IMG/VR virus record: IMGVR_UViG_3300030106_003896 | Location: 1 to 40,118 of that record | Direction: 5' to 3' (one strand) | Origin: a virus | Length of the DNA: 40,118 bases | In this document: positions 1 to 8,549 of the stretch, piece by piece | How the letters are laid out: each line of letters opens with the position of its first letter | Position numbering within the stretch: position 1 is the first letter of the stretch | The notes under the pieces: generated by a model | What the model was told of the DNA's origin: nothing | Database searches by the model: none | The model's input: the letters and a program-made list of their open reading frames with translations, nothing else | Made by a program: the position numbers and the translations under genes

Positions 1-38
1 TTAAAAACACTATACCTGTCAACACTTATTTTAATTAC

Positions 39-272
39 TTGTTGAATACTACATTCTATGATTATATTACCGCCATGGAATTAGAACCTCGTATAGAAGT
101 ACTTGATTTAGGACCTGCGATAGATTATTTAAAGAGTCTATCAAAGAAGTTCATTGATACTGGTGACCACCAATACATGATGGAAATACTAATGGTCATA
201 GATGAGATGGATACCCCGGTATTAATAGACTTTGTTGCTGGTCCTAACCCTGAGATTGAAGCTCAAGCTTAA
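39..272 (+). CDS. hypothetical small acidic protein, 5' end uncertain
   Basis: I do not recognise this protein of at most 77 residues. It is acidic and probably helical, with a central Met/Ile-rich helix (YMMEILMVIDEMD). The start is unresolved: TTG codons lie at 39 and 42, the first ATG is at 75, and none has a Shine-Dalgarno sequence. The reading frame stays open back to the left edge of the window, so the gene could be cut by the window end. Its TAA shares one base with the ATG of the terminase-like gene (TAATG), so the two are probably translationally coupled and belong to the packaging operon. Confidence 0.6.
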   Translation: MLNTTFYDYITAMELEPRIEVLDLGPAIDYLKSLSKKFIDTGDHQYMMEILMVIDEMDTPVLIDFVAGPNPEIEAQA

Positions 273-997
273 TGTATCTTAAGACAATCAAAGGCGTAGA
301 TTATCATTTATTTGATAATGAGCAAGAGTTTCGTAAAAAATACCCCAAAGAAAAGATTAACACTGACTGGCGCACTGCAGAAGAAGGCGAATGGACCATT
401 ACTGACGATGGACAGATACTTAGTATAATCAAAAAAAGCACTATCAATAGCACTGCTTATAAAGGCAAACAGACAGTTGTTAAAACATTACTAGGTCTCA
501 AGTATACAAATGGTAAGCAAAAGCTAGAAGGAGACCCTGCTAAGGATATTAACCGTTTTGGTAGTGGTAGACATAAATATATAACTGAAAAAGAAAGATA
601 CTTTGCCAAGTTAGTTGCGCAGGGTGTAGACAAAAAGGATGCATATATACATTCGTTTGATACTAACAACGAGGAATATGCTCTTGAAAGGGCGAGGATA
701 CTATTAAGACAAAAGAGGATTAGAACATTGGTCAATAAAGAAATCGAAGAAATATTAGATGACCTTGGTATCAGTAAGACATATCTACTAGAACAAGCAA
801 AAGATATAGTAGACAAGAAAGATGCTAGGGATTCTGATAAACTAAGAGCACTAGAAACACTAATGAAGATAGCAGGACTATTGTCTACAGAAAAGAAAAC
901 AGAATCATTAGCATTGATACAGGAGTTCAAAGGTTTTTCTAGGGATAAGTTAAAAGCATTTGAAACCGGACTATTAGAAGGAAGTGCTTCTCAATAG
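272..997 (+). CDS. terS: putative terminase small subunit
   Basis: This 241-residue protein probably recognises phage DNA for packaging and hands it to the large terminase. Residues about 104-160 form a helix-rich, helix-turn-helix-like region (TEKERYFAKLVAQGVDKKDA, then an Arg/Lys-rich helix), the pattern seen in many small terminases. A further helix with SKTYLLEQAKDIV follows near residue 168. The N-terminal 70 residues carry a GEWTITDDGQIL segment that I associate with phage small terminases, from memory only. Position supports the call: it starts the operon and lies 1.4 kb before the large terminase. There is no catalytic motif to confirm it, so the assignment rests on fold pattern and location. 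Confidence 0.55.
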   Translation: MYLKTIKGVDYHLFDNEQEFRKKYPKEKINTDWRTAEEGEWTITDDGQILSIIKKSTINSTAYKGKQTVVKTLLGLKYTNGKQKLEGDPAKDINRFGSGRHKYITEKERYFAKLVAQGVDKKDAYIHSFDTNNEEYALERARILLRQKRIRTLVNKEIEEILDDLGISKTYLLEQAKDIVDKKDARDSDKLRALETLMKIAGLLSTEKKTESLALIQEFKGFSRDKLKAFETGLLEGSASQ

Positions 998-1065
998 ATA
1001 CTGGTGTTACCCTAAACAAGTTAAATGGGGTAATATAACCTATAACATACGATTAGAGGTACAAC

Positions 1066-1227
1066 ATGGCAGTTAAAAGAGTAAAAGCCCCCGCTGGTCA
1101 TCACTGGATGAAGAAAGGCAAGAACCAGTACAAGCTTATGAAACATAGTGGCAAGTTTGTAAAACACAAAGGTGCAAGCCTTACTGCTTCTTTTGAAGTA
1201 CAAAAAGTACACAAAGCTAAAAAGTAA
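1066..1227 (+). CDS. small basic protein, 53 aa
   Basis: This 53-residue protein is rich in Lys and His and has almost no acidic residues (one Glu). The ATG follows a TTAGAGGTACAAC leader that carries an AGAGG ribosome site, and the TAA shares a base with the next ATG (TAATG). It is the first of six consecutive tiny basic genes placed between the two terminase genes. I do not recognise a family. The charge suggests nucleic-acid binding, possibly a packaged or DNA-compacting protein, but that is inference from composition. Confidence 0.7.
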   Translation: MAVKRVKAPAGHHWMKKGKNQYKLMKHSGKFVKHKGASLTASFEVQKVHKAKK

Positions 1228-1457
1228 TGGCTAGAAAATTTAAAAAAGTACCTAAGACTAAAAGAGGCGTACCTAAAAAGTACGTTAGAGGTGCTAAAAG
1301 CCCTTCTGCCCAAGAATCTGAGATTATTGAGACTAGAAAGCTGTATGCTGCTGGTCAACTAACTCCAGCTATGATGGACAGAATATCTAAAGAAAGGAGT
1401 CAAAGTGCCCGCAAAAAGAAAAAGCGCAAGACCAAAAGCAAAAACTCCAAGCGGTAA
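1227..1457 (+). CDS. small basic protein, 76 aa
   Basis: This 76-residue protein has a basic N-terminus, a short neutral helical middle (SAQESEIIETRKLYAAGQLT) and a C-terminal tail made almost only of Lys, Arg and Ser. The start is set by the TAATG junction with the previous gene. Its last 53 bases also encode the start of the next gene in another frame, so one A-rich stretch gives a basic tail here and a basic head there. Function is unknown. Neighbours suggest a virion or packaging role. Confidence 0.75.
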   Translation: MARKFKKVPKTKRGVPKKYVRGAKSPSAQESEIIETRKLYAAGQLTPAMMDRISKERSQSARKKKKRKTKSKNSKR

Positions 1458-1704
1458 AGCTGGAGTCGTAGCAAAATATTCTAAAAGCTCAGGTATATCT
1501 AAGTCTACCCTAAACAAGGTCTACTCTCGTGGTTTGGGGGCGTACTATTCGCAGGGTAGTAGACCCGGTGTTTCCGCACATCAATGGGCTGCTGGTAGAG
1601 TAAGAAGCTTTGCAACTGGCAAGGGTGGAGCAAGAAAAGCAGATTCAGACCTTATCCGTGGTGGTAAAAAGAAAAAGACTACGACCAGACGCAAAAAGCG
1701 ATGA
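1405..1704 (+). CDS. small basic protein, DUF5824-like
   Basis: This 99-residue basic protein begins with GTG, preceded by AAAGGAG at 1392-1398, which fixes the start inside the upstream gene. The middle holds the pattern SGISKSTLNKVYSRGLGAYY, then HQWAAGRVRSFATG and KADSDLI, which I recall as the DUF5824 family of phage and plasmid proteins (from memory, not searched). Both termini are Lys/Arg-rich. It overlaps the next gene by ATGA. The biochemical role is not known; the gene sits among other basic proteins next to the packaging genes. Confidence 0.8.
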   Translation: MPAKRKSARPKAKTPSGKAGVVAKYSKSSGISKSTLNKVYSRGLGAYYSQGSRPGVSAHQWAAGRVRSFATGKGGARKADSDLIRGGKKKKTTTRRKKR

Positions 1705-2000
1705 GAAAAAGAAAAGACCCTAAAAAGGGCACCGGTAAGAAACCAAAGGGCTCAGGTCGTAGACTATATACCGATGAGAACCCCAAGGATACCGTTAGAA
1801 TCAAATATGCTACTCCAGCTGATGCTAGAGCTACCGTAGCAAAAGTAAAGCGCATTAAGAAGCCATTTGCTAGGAAAATTCAAATATTAACTGTTATGGA
1901 ACAAAGGGCTAAGGTAGCCGGTAAAACAACTCAGGCTAATATAGCCAAAGCAGGTAAAGTAGCGATAAGGAAATCACATGGCAAGAAAAAAAGACCCTAG
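1701..2000 (+). CDS. small basic protein, conserved phage type
   Basis: This 99-residue protein has a flexible basic N-terminus followed by GRRLYTDENPKDTVRIKYAT and a helical ATVAKVKRIKKPFARKIQIL segment, then a second helix EQRAKVAGKTTQANIAKAGK. I recall related small phage proteins with the same YTDENPKDTVRIK core but no established function. It is coupled to its neighbours by ATGA at the start and a 23-base overlap at the end. The conserved core makes it a real folded protein, not just a basic tail. Confidence 0.75.
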   Translation: MRKRKDPKKGTGKKPKGSGRRLYTDENPKDTVRIKYATPADARATVAKVKRIKKPFARKIQILTVMEQRAKVAGKTTQANIAKAGKVAIRKSHGKKKRP

Positions 2001-2268
2001 ACTTGCAAGAGCAGGGGTAACTGGATTTAACAAACCCAAGAGAACACCCGGTCATCCCACCAAATCACACATAGTGGTTGCTAAAGAAGGTGACAAGATT
2101 AAGACCATACGTTTTGGACAACAAGGTGCTAAGACCGCTGGTAAGCCAAAGAAGGGTGAATCACGTGCTACCACTATGAAAAGAAAGTCATTCAAAGCAC
2201 GTCATAGAAAAAATATAGCAAAGGGTAAAATGTCTGCAGCATTCTGGGCAGATAAAGTCAAGTGGTAA
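1978..2268 (+). CDS. small basic protein with conserved IRFGQQGAKT core
   Basis: This 96-residue protein carries the pattern FNKPKRTPGHPTKSHIVVAK, then IKTIRFGQQGAKTAG, and ends KARHRKNIAKGKMSAAFWADKVKW. I recognise this as a conserved phage and plasmid family with no known function; such proteins often occur near packaging or head genes. The C-terminal segment with its two Trp residues is the most conserved part in my memory. It overlaps the previous gene by 23 bases and shares one base with the next start (TAATG). Confidence 0.75.
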   Translation: MARKKDPRLARAGVTGFNKPKRTPGHPTKSHIVVAKEGDKIKTIRFGQQGAKTAGKPKKGESRATTMKRKSFKARHRKNIAKGKMSAAFWADKVKW

Positions 2269-2426
2269 TGTCTAAGCCTCGTAATAGAAGAGTAAACAAA
2301 AAGATATCCAAGTTAGTTGACGAAGGATATCCCATGTATCAAGCAGTTGCTATTGCTTTAAGTATGGAAGAAAAGAAAAGATTAGGACCCAAGGGTGGGT
2401 ATAGAAGAGCTAAAGCAAAAAAATAG
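2268..2426 (+). CDS. small basic protein, 52 aa
   Basis: This 52-residue basic protein starts at the TAATG junction and ends inside the large terminase gene (32-base overlap). It contains a short helix-turn pattern, KKISKLVDEGYPMYQAVAIA followed by LSMEEKKRLGPKGG, which resembles the small helical proteins often found before large terminases. I cannot assign a function. Because its stop lies just after the terminase GTG, its translation probably helps ribosomes reach the terminase start. Confidence 0.65.
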   Translation: MSKPRNRRVNKKISKLVDEGYPMYQAVAIALSMEEKKRLGPKGGYRRAKAKK

Positions 2427-4011
2427 TTTTAACATTAACCCTTCGCCAGAAGAAATGGCAAGAAAAGACGAGGTATTGCACAAAGCATATAATGACCTTG
2501 TTTACTTTGGTAGAGCTTTTCTACCTAATGACTTCTTAAACAAAAGCACATCTCCCTCCTATCACTACGATGTATCTAAAAAATTAATATCAACCAAGCC
2601 CGGTGAGCGTATCTGTATCATACTTCCACGGGGCTTTGGTAAATCTATCCTTTCTAAATCTGCTATTATGCACAAGCTTTGTTTTTCAGGTGAGGATACA
2701 CAAAATTTTATAGCATGGGTATCAGAAGAACAAGGACAATCAATAGACCACCTAAAATATATCAGACACCATCTAGAGACAAACAAGACAATCAAATATT
2801 ACTTTGGTAATATGGATGGAGGCTCAGTGGGAAAAAGATGGACTGAAAAGGATTTAGTTACCCCCAAAGGTGACAGGATTATAGCCAAAGGCACCAGCCA
2901 AAGGCTTCGTGGTAGAGCTGAGGTAGATGTTCGATACACTGGCATCATTCTTGATGACTTTGAATCAGAACTAAACACAAGGACACCAGAAAGACGTGCA
3001 GACATCAAGAGGTGGGTGGTATCAACGATTTATCCGGCTTTGGAAGAATCCCCGGGTAAGGAAGGCTGGATATGGCTTTCTGGCACGATTGTGCACTTTG
3101 ATAGCTTCCTGCAAATGACATACGATGGATATAACAAAGCAAAGGAAGATAATCGCAGTTATCCTTGGCAGGTATTTTTCAAGCGTGCAATAGAGGATGG
3201 TCAGCCTATTTGGAAGGAACAGTTCCCACTTTCTAAGTTAAATGCAAAGAAAAGAGAGTTTATAGAAGCGGGACTTGTAAACAAGTTTGCTCAGGAGTAC
3301 ATGAATGATGCTAGAGATATATCCAATGCGTCATTTAAGATAGATAGGATACAATACTTTTCTGGTGAGAGAAAGTATATCAATGGATTTAATTACATAG
3401 CAGAGCACGATGAGATGATACCTATTAATCTTTACATAGGGGTAGACCTTGCAGCGACAGCTAGTGAGACCTCTGACTATCAGGTAATACTGGTCATGGG
3501 TATAGATTCACGCTCTAATCGTTATGTCTTAGAATATTTTAGAGAACGTATCCCTACCTTTGATGTGCCGCAAAAGATTATAGACTTAGCAAAGAAATAC
3601 AATCCAGTTAAAAGGGTTACAATAGAAACAGTGGCAGCACAAGAGATGGTTAGAGACATGGTAACTCGTATGAGTGCGCAGGAAAAGCGATTGATGCCCG
3701 GTATCTTCAAAGGTGTTAAGCCACCCGGTAGAATTAAGAAGGCAGATAGGCTAGAAACAACACTAGGACCTATTGTCAACTCAAAGAAGTTATATATACG
3801 TAGAGAGATGACAGAGATAGTAGATGAGTTCTTTGAACACCCAAAACCTAGGAACGATGATATTATGGATGCTCTTTATTATGCGGATTACTTTGCAAGA
3901 GCGCCTAAGTCAGCTGCTACACCAAAAGAAGGATTTAAAGGTGGAAAGAGAAAAGAAAGTCTATTCCCAAAGTTAAAAAAGTATAATTGGATGACAGGGG
4001 CAAGAACATAA
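2395..4011 (+). CDS. terL: terminase large subunit (packaging ATPase-nuclease)
   Basis: This is the DNA-packaging motor and headful or cos nuclease, 538 residues and full length for the family. The ATPase domain shows a Walker A-like PRGFGKS at residues 78-84, Walker B IILDD at 184-188 followed by Glu190, and a coupling motif SGT at 229-231. The RNase H-like nuclease domain shows the three acidic positions: GVD at residue 351, IE at 411, and NDDIMDA around 488-492. The listed start is GTG inside the upstream gene without a clear ribosome site; an ATG at 2455 (residue 21) is a possible alternative and leaves all motifs intact. Packaging partners are the small-terminase-like gene and the portal. 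Confidence 0.95.
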   Translation: MGIEELKQKNSFNINPSPEEMARKDEVLHKAYNDLVYFGRAFLPNDFLNKSTSPSYHYDVSKKLISTKPGERICIILPRGFGKSILSKSAIMHKLCFSGEDTQNFIAWVSEEQGQSIDHLKYIRHHLETNKTIKYYFGNMDGGSVGKRWTEKDLVTPKGDRIIAKGTSQRLRGRAEVDVRYTGIILDDFESELNTRTPERRADIKRWVVSTIYPALEESPGKEGWIWLSGTIVHFDSFLQMTYDGYNKAKEDNRSYPWQVFFKRAIEDGQPIWKEQFPLSKLNAKKREFIEAGLVNKFAQEYMNDARDISNASFKIDRIQYFSGERKYINGFNYIAEHDEMIPINLYIGVDLAATASETSDYQVILVMGIDSRSNRYVLEYFRERIPTFDVPQKIIDLAKKYNPVKRVTIETVAAQEMVRDMVTRMSAQEKRLMPGIFKGVKPPGRIKKADRLETTLGPIVNSKKLYIRREMTEIVDEFFEHPKPRNDDIMDALYYADYFARAPKSAATPKEGFKGGKRKESLFPKLKKYNWMTGART

Positions 4012-4020
4012 AATAAACTA

Positions 4021-4049
4021 TTGTTAGTTACAATATTTATTTTTATATT
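4021..4049 (+). promoter_or_regulatory. candidate sigma-70-type promoter before the virion genes
   Basis: In the 91-base gap after the large terminase, TTGTTA at 4021-4026 is followed after exactly 17 bases by TATATT at 4044-4049. A second -10-like TACAAT lies at 4071-4076 without a good -35. This is the widest gap between the terminase and the virion genes, so a promoter for the 802-residue protein and portal is plausible. AT-rich sequence makes chance matches common. Confidence 0.35.
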
Positions 4050-4102
4050 CTCCCGATAGAAGATTTCTGTTACAATAATTAAGCTATAGGACCACATACC
4101 AA

Positions 4103-6511
4103 ATGGCAAATAGAAGCAGAATGATGTTTCCAGACTCAGGCTTAGTAGTCGGACCATCCCATAGTGACGGAGGAGTTTATGCTTCTGTTGCTAACGGTCC
4201 CGATGTAGAACTAGAAGGCGGAGAGTTCATTATCAATAAAGAGGCTACTGAGGACTTCTTGCCTCTCATCAAGCAAATCAACGATATCGGAAGGATGGAA
4301 CAGATGAACAACGCTGATAACGCTCAAAACGCTCATAGTGCCATAGATGCACTTATTGCCAGTGCCAGCACCAAGATGATGCCCGGAGGAGGCATGGTCG
4401 AACCCAAGACCCCAATGTACCAAGAAGGTGGAGTCTTGAATATAACAGGATACGACCCAAGACAAGAAGAAACCTTTACTAGATTACAACTACCATCAAG
4501 CTCTGGTAGAAGAGGTTTGTTGGGAGTTATAAATAATGCAATACTTAAAAATAGATTAGAAAAGCAAGCAGAGCTTTTAGGTTCTTCTTTAAACCCAGAA
4601 GAAAGTAGCGTTCTTCCAAGGGTAAGCTTGCAAACTCCAGATGGTAATAAGGGCAATTTTGGAGTTACTGTTTCAAAGCCTGTATTAAAATCTCAATTTA
4701 AGGGCTCAGACGCAGAGCAAATGGAAAAACTTTCAGAGCTAGACAATCTACAAAATAGACCTGAAATGCAAAACATAATGCAAGCCTTAGAAAAAAGAGC
4801 ACAACAACCTAATAATATATTTGACTTGTTAAGAAGTCTAGCTCCAGAAAAGCAACAAGGCGGTATGATACAATACCAAAAAGGCGGAAATGTAGAAGGA
4901 ATTGATGTAAAGGAAAAAAATGGTAAATTTTCTGCACAGGCAATTATATCAGTGCCTGCAAGTATGGTTGGCGATGAAGGTGGTAGAAGATACTACTTAT
5001 CTTCACCTCAAACTTCTTCAGGACGGCAGAATGCAATGACAAAAGCCGAAATGAATGCTCGCAGAAAAATGGCTTACACACCAGAGGACTCTATACCTGC
5101 CGCTCTAGCCGAAGAATACTTTGATAGACAAAACAAAAAATCACCACTAGGATTTTTGCAGGGATTGTTAAATAGGGAACAGGGTGGTATGATACAATAT
5201 GAAGAAGGTGGTCCTCTTCATAGCCGTAGAATGTTTAACCAAGGTACTGGTTTTGATAAGAAAAAGTCTGACTTAAATAAAGATGGTAAGATATCTGAGT
5301 ATGAAAAGAAAAGAGGAATGGCTATTGCTAAGTCAATGAAGAATCAAATGCAGATGGGTGGTATGATTGGTATGCAACAACCCATGATGCAAAGACCTAT
5401 GAATCCAGCTATGAACCTTAGCCCTATGCAAAGAATGGGTAACAATATGCCACCAATGATGTATCAAGAGGGTGGTAAAGTGTCTCAAGAAGATGTTTTA
5501 AAAATGGTTGATTCTTTATACAGCGATGTAGAAAATCCTTTTACTAGAGAGTTATTATTTCAAACTGACCCTGATATGAAAGATATGCCGGGTAGAGTAA
5601 ATCCAATGAGAGCACTATTAGAAGCTTTGACTACGCAAAGAGCTACAAGAGATGGTGGTAGATTTAAAAGCATGATGGGTAGATACAAGCTAGATGATAG
5701 CCCAAAACCTAGAGGTATTGACGAACTGTTAAGTAATATTAACTTACAAAGCATGATGCAAGAAGCTAGACCCAGTAGGGAAGGAAGAGACCAGTCTCAA
5801 GTAGTGCAAGATAATCTTGCTAGACGAATAGGCTCTAGCTCTGATATACAAACACCAAATGATTTAGTTAGATACCTTACGACTGCTAGACCAGCTTTTC
5901 AGGTTAGTAGTCCTGAAGATAACGACAATGTAGAAAACTTTTTTAAGATGATAGAGAATATAGATGCTGTTCCTAAGTCTAGAAAATCAATGCAAATGGG
6001 TGGACAGGTACAGCTTAGAAAGCAAGCTGAGATGAGAAAAGAGCCAAAAGAAAAAATGAATGTAATATTTCCATTTATAAATGAAATGCCTTTTCTTTAC
6101 CCAAATTTTCAAGGTCCACTCAGCCCCTCTCAAAGCGAGAGCTTAAATAAGTTCTTAAAACAATTAGAAGAAGAAAAGGAAAAGCAACCAAAAAAGCTTA
6201 TGGCTCAAGAAGGTGGTATGATTTCTGATAACAATTTGATGGGAGCTATGGCTAACGATAGGAGAGTAGCAGCATTGCAACCAGATGTTTATTCTTCTAA
6301 GATGGAAAATGGAATGACAGTTAAGCAAAAGATGATGGTGCCAAAATTAGCAGAAGCAATTCTTCCTGTATATGGGGTTGAGACTCCTTTGTCTAAAAGA
6401 CAAAGCTCTATGTTAAAGAAAAATGCAGTTAGTCCAAGTGCTTTAAATCCAAACGTAAAAGGGCTTGTCAATAGATTATTAGTACAAAGGCTAGCAAACG
6501 AGACCACTTAA
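4103..6511 (+). CDS. putative virion protein with QxGG repeats and an EF-hand-like loop
   Basis: This 802-residue protein lies between the large terminase and the portal. It opens with a GPSHSDGGV...ELEGGEFIINKEAT segment (residues 17-49), a pattern I recall from phage virion proteins. A short motif of the form Q-x-GG-hydrophobic recurs about nine times along the chain (for example QEGG near residues 107-110, QQGGMIQYQKGG near 251, EQGGMIQYEEGG near 358, YQEGGKV near 452, AQEGGMI near 700). Residues 390-401 read DLNKDGKISEYE, a good 12-residue EF-hand calcium loop. Long, Met- and Gln-rich, low-complexity stretches lie between. Function is unknown; an internal or head-assembly protein is likely from position. 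The ATG follows CTATAGGACC at a reasonable distance. Confidence 0.75.
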   Translation: MANRSRMMFPDSGLVVGPSHSDGGVYASVANGPDVELEGGEFIINKEATEDFLPLIKQINDIGRMEQMNNADNAQNAHSAIDALIASASTKMMPGGGMVEPKTPMYQEGGVLNITGYDPRQEETFTRLQLPSSSGRRGLLGVINNAILKNRLEKQAELLGSSLNPEESSVLPRVSLQTPDGNKGNFGVTVSKPVLKSQFKGSDAEQMEKLSELDNLQNRPEMQNIMQALEKRAQQPNNIFDLLRSLAPEKQQGGMIQYQKGGNVEGIDVKEKNGKFSAQAIISVPASMVGDEGGRRYYLSSPQTSSGRQNAMTKAEMNARRKMAYTPEDSIPAALAEEYFDRQNKKSPLGFLQGLLNREQGGMIQYEEGGPLHSRRMFNQGTGFDKKKSDLNKDGKISEYEKKRGMAIAKSMKNQMQMGGMIGMQQPMMQRPMNPAMNLSPMQRMGNNMPPMMYQEGGKVSQEDVLKMVDSLYSDVENPFTRELLFQTDPDMKDMPGRVNPMRALLEALTTQRATRDGGRFKSMMGRYKLDDSPKPRGIDELLSNINLQSMMQEARPSREGRDQSQVVQDNLARRIGSSSDIQTPNDLVRYLTTARPAFQVSSPEDNDNVENFFKMIENIDAVPKSRKSMQMGGQVQLRKQAEMRKEPKEKMNVIFPFINEMPFLYPNFQGPLSPSQSESLNKFLKQLEEEKEKQPKKLMAQEGGMISDNNLMGAMANDRRVAALQPDVYSSKMENGMTVKQKMMVPKLAEAILPVYGVETPLSKRQSSMLKKNAVSPSALNPNVKGLVNRLLVQRLANETT

Positions 6512-8529
6512 TGGTATTAGAAAAAGATAAAAGAGCAGATTATAACCAAGAACTATATCGTAGATATAGAGATGCTAGAAAAAGCTGGGATACCGAAGCT
6601 CGTTTTGATATAGATTTTTTTCATGGTAACCACTACACTACAGAAGAAGTAGATGAGTTACAATCAAGAAACCAAGCTGATGTGCCAATGGATAGGATTG
6701 GACCAGCTATTGAAAAATTTAAAGCTGTTTTAACTTCACGTTCTCCAGCATTTACCATGACACCTAGAGAAGATTCTGATGTAAAGATTGCTTCTCTATG
6801 GAGAGTTATCATGGGATATATCTGGGGTAACTCAAATGGTGATTATCAGTTAAAGCACGCAATACATGACTACGCTACAACAGGGTTAGGTTACTTGTAT
6901 GCGTATGTAGATGCAGAGTCAGATTTTGGTAGAGGTGATGTCAAGTTCACTTATGTAAATCCCTTTCGAGTATATGCCTCTCCTAACACCCGAAATCGTT
7001 GGTTTGATGATGCTGAAAGTATTATTCTTTCCACGATACTAACCGGTGAACAGGTCGTCAACCTCTACCCTGAATTAGGAGAACAAGAAGACCCAGAGAC
7101 AGGGGAGATGCAAGTTGGCATTATACAGGATTTAGAAACTTATCTTGAAGAAGACTATCCTGATGCAATGAATGCTAACAATAAAAAGATATTTACTCCG
7201 TCCGAGGTTAAAGATTTAGACTATTACGAAAGACAGAAGTATCAGATATTAGAAAGATTTTACAAAGTCAAAGTTAGTTTTTACCGTATCATAGATATGC
7301 AGAACGGTGAAGAAGTAATTTTGAGTGAACCTGAGTATGCAGAGTTTATTGAGAACAATAGAGAACAGATAGAAGCAGGTCAATACGAAGTCATACCAGT
7401 AAGACAAACTAGAGTAAAGGTTTGCGCTAGTATCGGTCAAGTAGTTCTTTATGAGACTATCTTGAACACCGACCACTATCCTATCATACCTTTTCCAAAT
7501 GTATTCACAGAAAGCCCTTACCCAAAGTCAGATGTATCAAGGGCAAGACCTATGCAAAGGCTTTTAAATAAATTATGGTCATTAGCACTATCACACGCAC
7601 AAGCATCCGGAGGATTAAAGCTATTAGTTCCATTAGGGAGTGTAGAAGACCTTGGTCAACTAGAAAGAGACTGGGCAAATCCAAACGCAGTCATAGAAGT
7701 AGACAGCACACAAGGTGAGCCACATTTTCCAGCACCTCAGCCGTTATCTTCTGAGTTTTACAGACTAATACAGCAGTGTGAGTTCTATATTGACTTTACA
7801 TTTGGATTGCCTGAGATGATGCACGGCTTTGCTGAGAAAGCACCAGAAACAGTAAGAGCCACAGAAAGAATGATATCTTTAGGTTCAGAAAGACCAAAGT
7901 CAAAACTACGAGATATAGAGTTTAGCATTAATAGACTAGGACAGGTATTGTATAACCTATCCAAGGGTCACTATACATATAAAAAGATTTTTAGGCTCAA
8001 CGAAGCCAACAATGATATTACAGAAGCAACTATCAATATGTACGATAAAAAGGTAGGAGCAATACTAGATATCAAAAAAGAAAAACATAATTTACAACAG
8101 CATGACGTCAGGATTGAGCCCGGGTCTACGCTACCAACCAACAAGTATGCAGAGCTTGGTGTATACATGGAGGCGTTTAGAATGGGTATCGTAGATAGAA
8201 CAGAGGTTCTTAAAAAGAATCCTGAGATATTTGACAAGGAAGGTGTAATGAGAAGAACAGAAGAAAGACAGTTATTACAGAGACAGATTGCTGCAATGAC
8301 CGAGCAAATTAAGAATTTGGAGGGTGACCTCCAGACTGCCCAAAGGGAGTCCATAAGTGATAGAAAGAAAGTCGAAGTCGAGAAATTCAAGACTAGATTG
8401 AAAGATATCTCTGCGGACGCCAAAGCTGATAGACGAGTTCAACTAAACAACCTACAATCTAAGGTGAAGCTCGAAGCGGAGAAATTAGCGAATGTTAGAA
8501 AAGACGCTAGTTCTGCTCCTGAAGCTTAG
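6511..8529 (+). CDS. portal protein
   Basis: This 672-residue protein is the dodecameric ring at the packaging vertex. Its length fits P22-like portals of podoviruses. Near the N-terminus it has the usual ARKSWDTEARFDIDFFHGNHY and a later VPMDRIGPAIEKFKAVLTSR segment, matching the portal pattern in which conserved N-terminal helices lead to an R-P/x-D-x-V core. The middle (WFDDAESIILSTIL, VKVSFYRIIDM, FGLPEMMHG) fits the wing and stem regions. The C-terminal 90 residues form a Glu/Lys/Gln-rich coiled coil, as expected for a barrel or a scaffold contact. It is joined to the previous gene by TAATG and followed directly by the scaffold gene. Confidence 0.9.
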   Translation: MVLEKDKRADYNQELYRRYRDARKSWDTEARFDIDFFHGNHYTTEEVDELQSRNQADVPMDRIGPAIEKFKAVLTSRSPAFTMTPREDSDVKIASLWRVIMGYIWGNSNGDYQLKHAIHDYATTGLGYLYAYVDAESDFGRGDVKFTYVNPFRVYASPNTRNRWFDDAESIILSTILTGEQVVNLYPELGEQEDPETGEMQVGIIQDLETYLEEDYPDAMNANNKKIFTPSEVKDLDYYERQKYQILERFYKVKVSFYRIIDMQNGEEVILSEPEYAEFIENNREQIEAGQYEVIPVRQTRVKVCASIGQVVLYETILNTDHYPIIPFPNVFTESPYPKSDVSRARPMQRLLNKLWSLALSHAQASGGLKLLVPLGSVEDLGQLERDWANPNAVIEVDSTQGEPHFPAPQPLSSEFYRLIQQCEFYIDFTFGLPEMMHGFAEKAPETVRATERMISLGSERPKSKLRDIEFSINRLGQVLYNLSKGHYTYKKIFRLNEANNDITEATINMYDKKVGAILDIKKEKHNLQQHDVRIEPGSTLPTNKYAELGVYMEAFRMGIVDRTEVLKKNPEIFDKEGVMRRTEERQLLQRQIAAMTEQIKNLEGDLQTAQRESISDRKKVEVEKFKTRLKDISADAKADRRVQLNNLQSKVKLEAEKLANVRKDASSAPEA

Positions 8530-8549
8530 AGACATCTGAAAGGAATATA

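Noticed and set aside
7971-8423. A 150-codon - strand frame opposite the portal C-terminus
   Set aside because: It mirrors the coiled-coil codons of the portal, is rich in Leu/Ser from antisense reading, and has no ribosome site.
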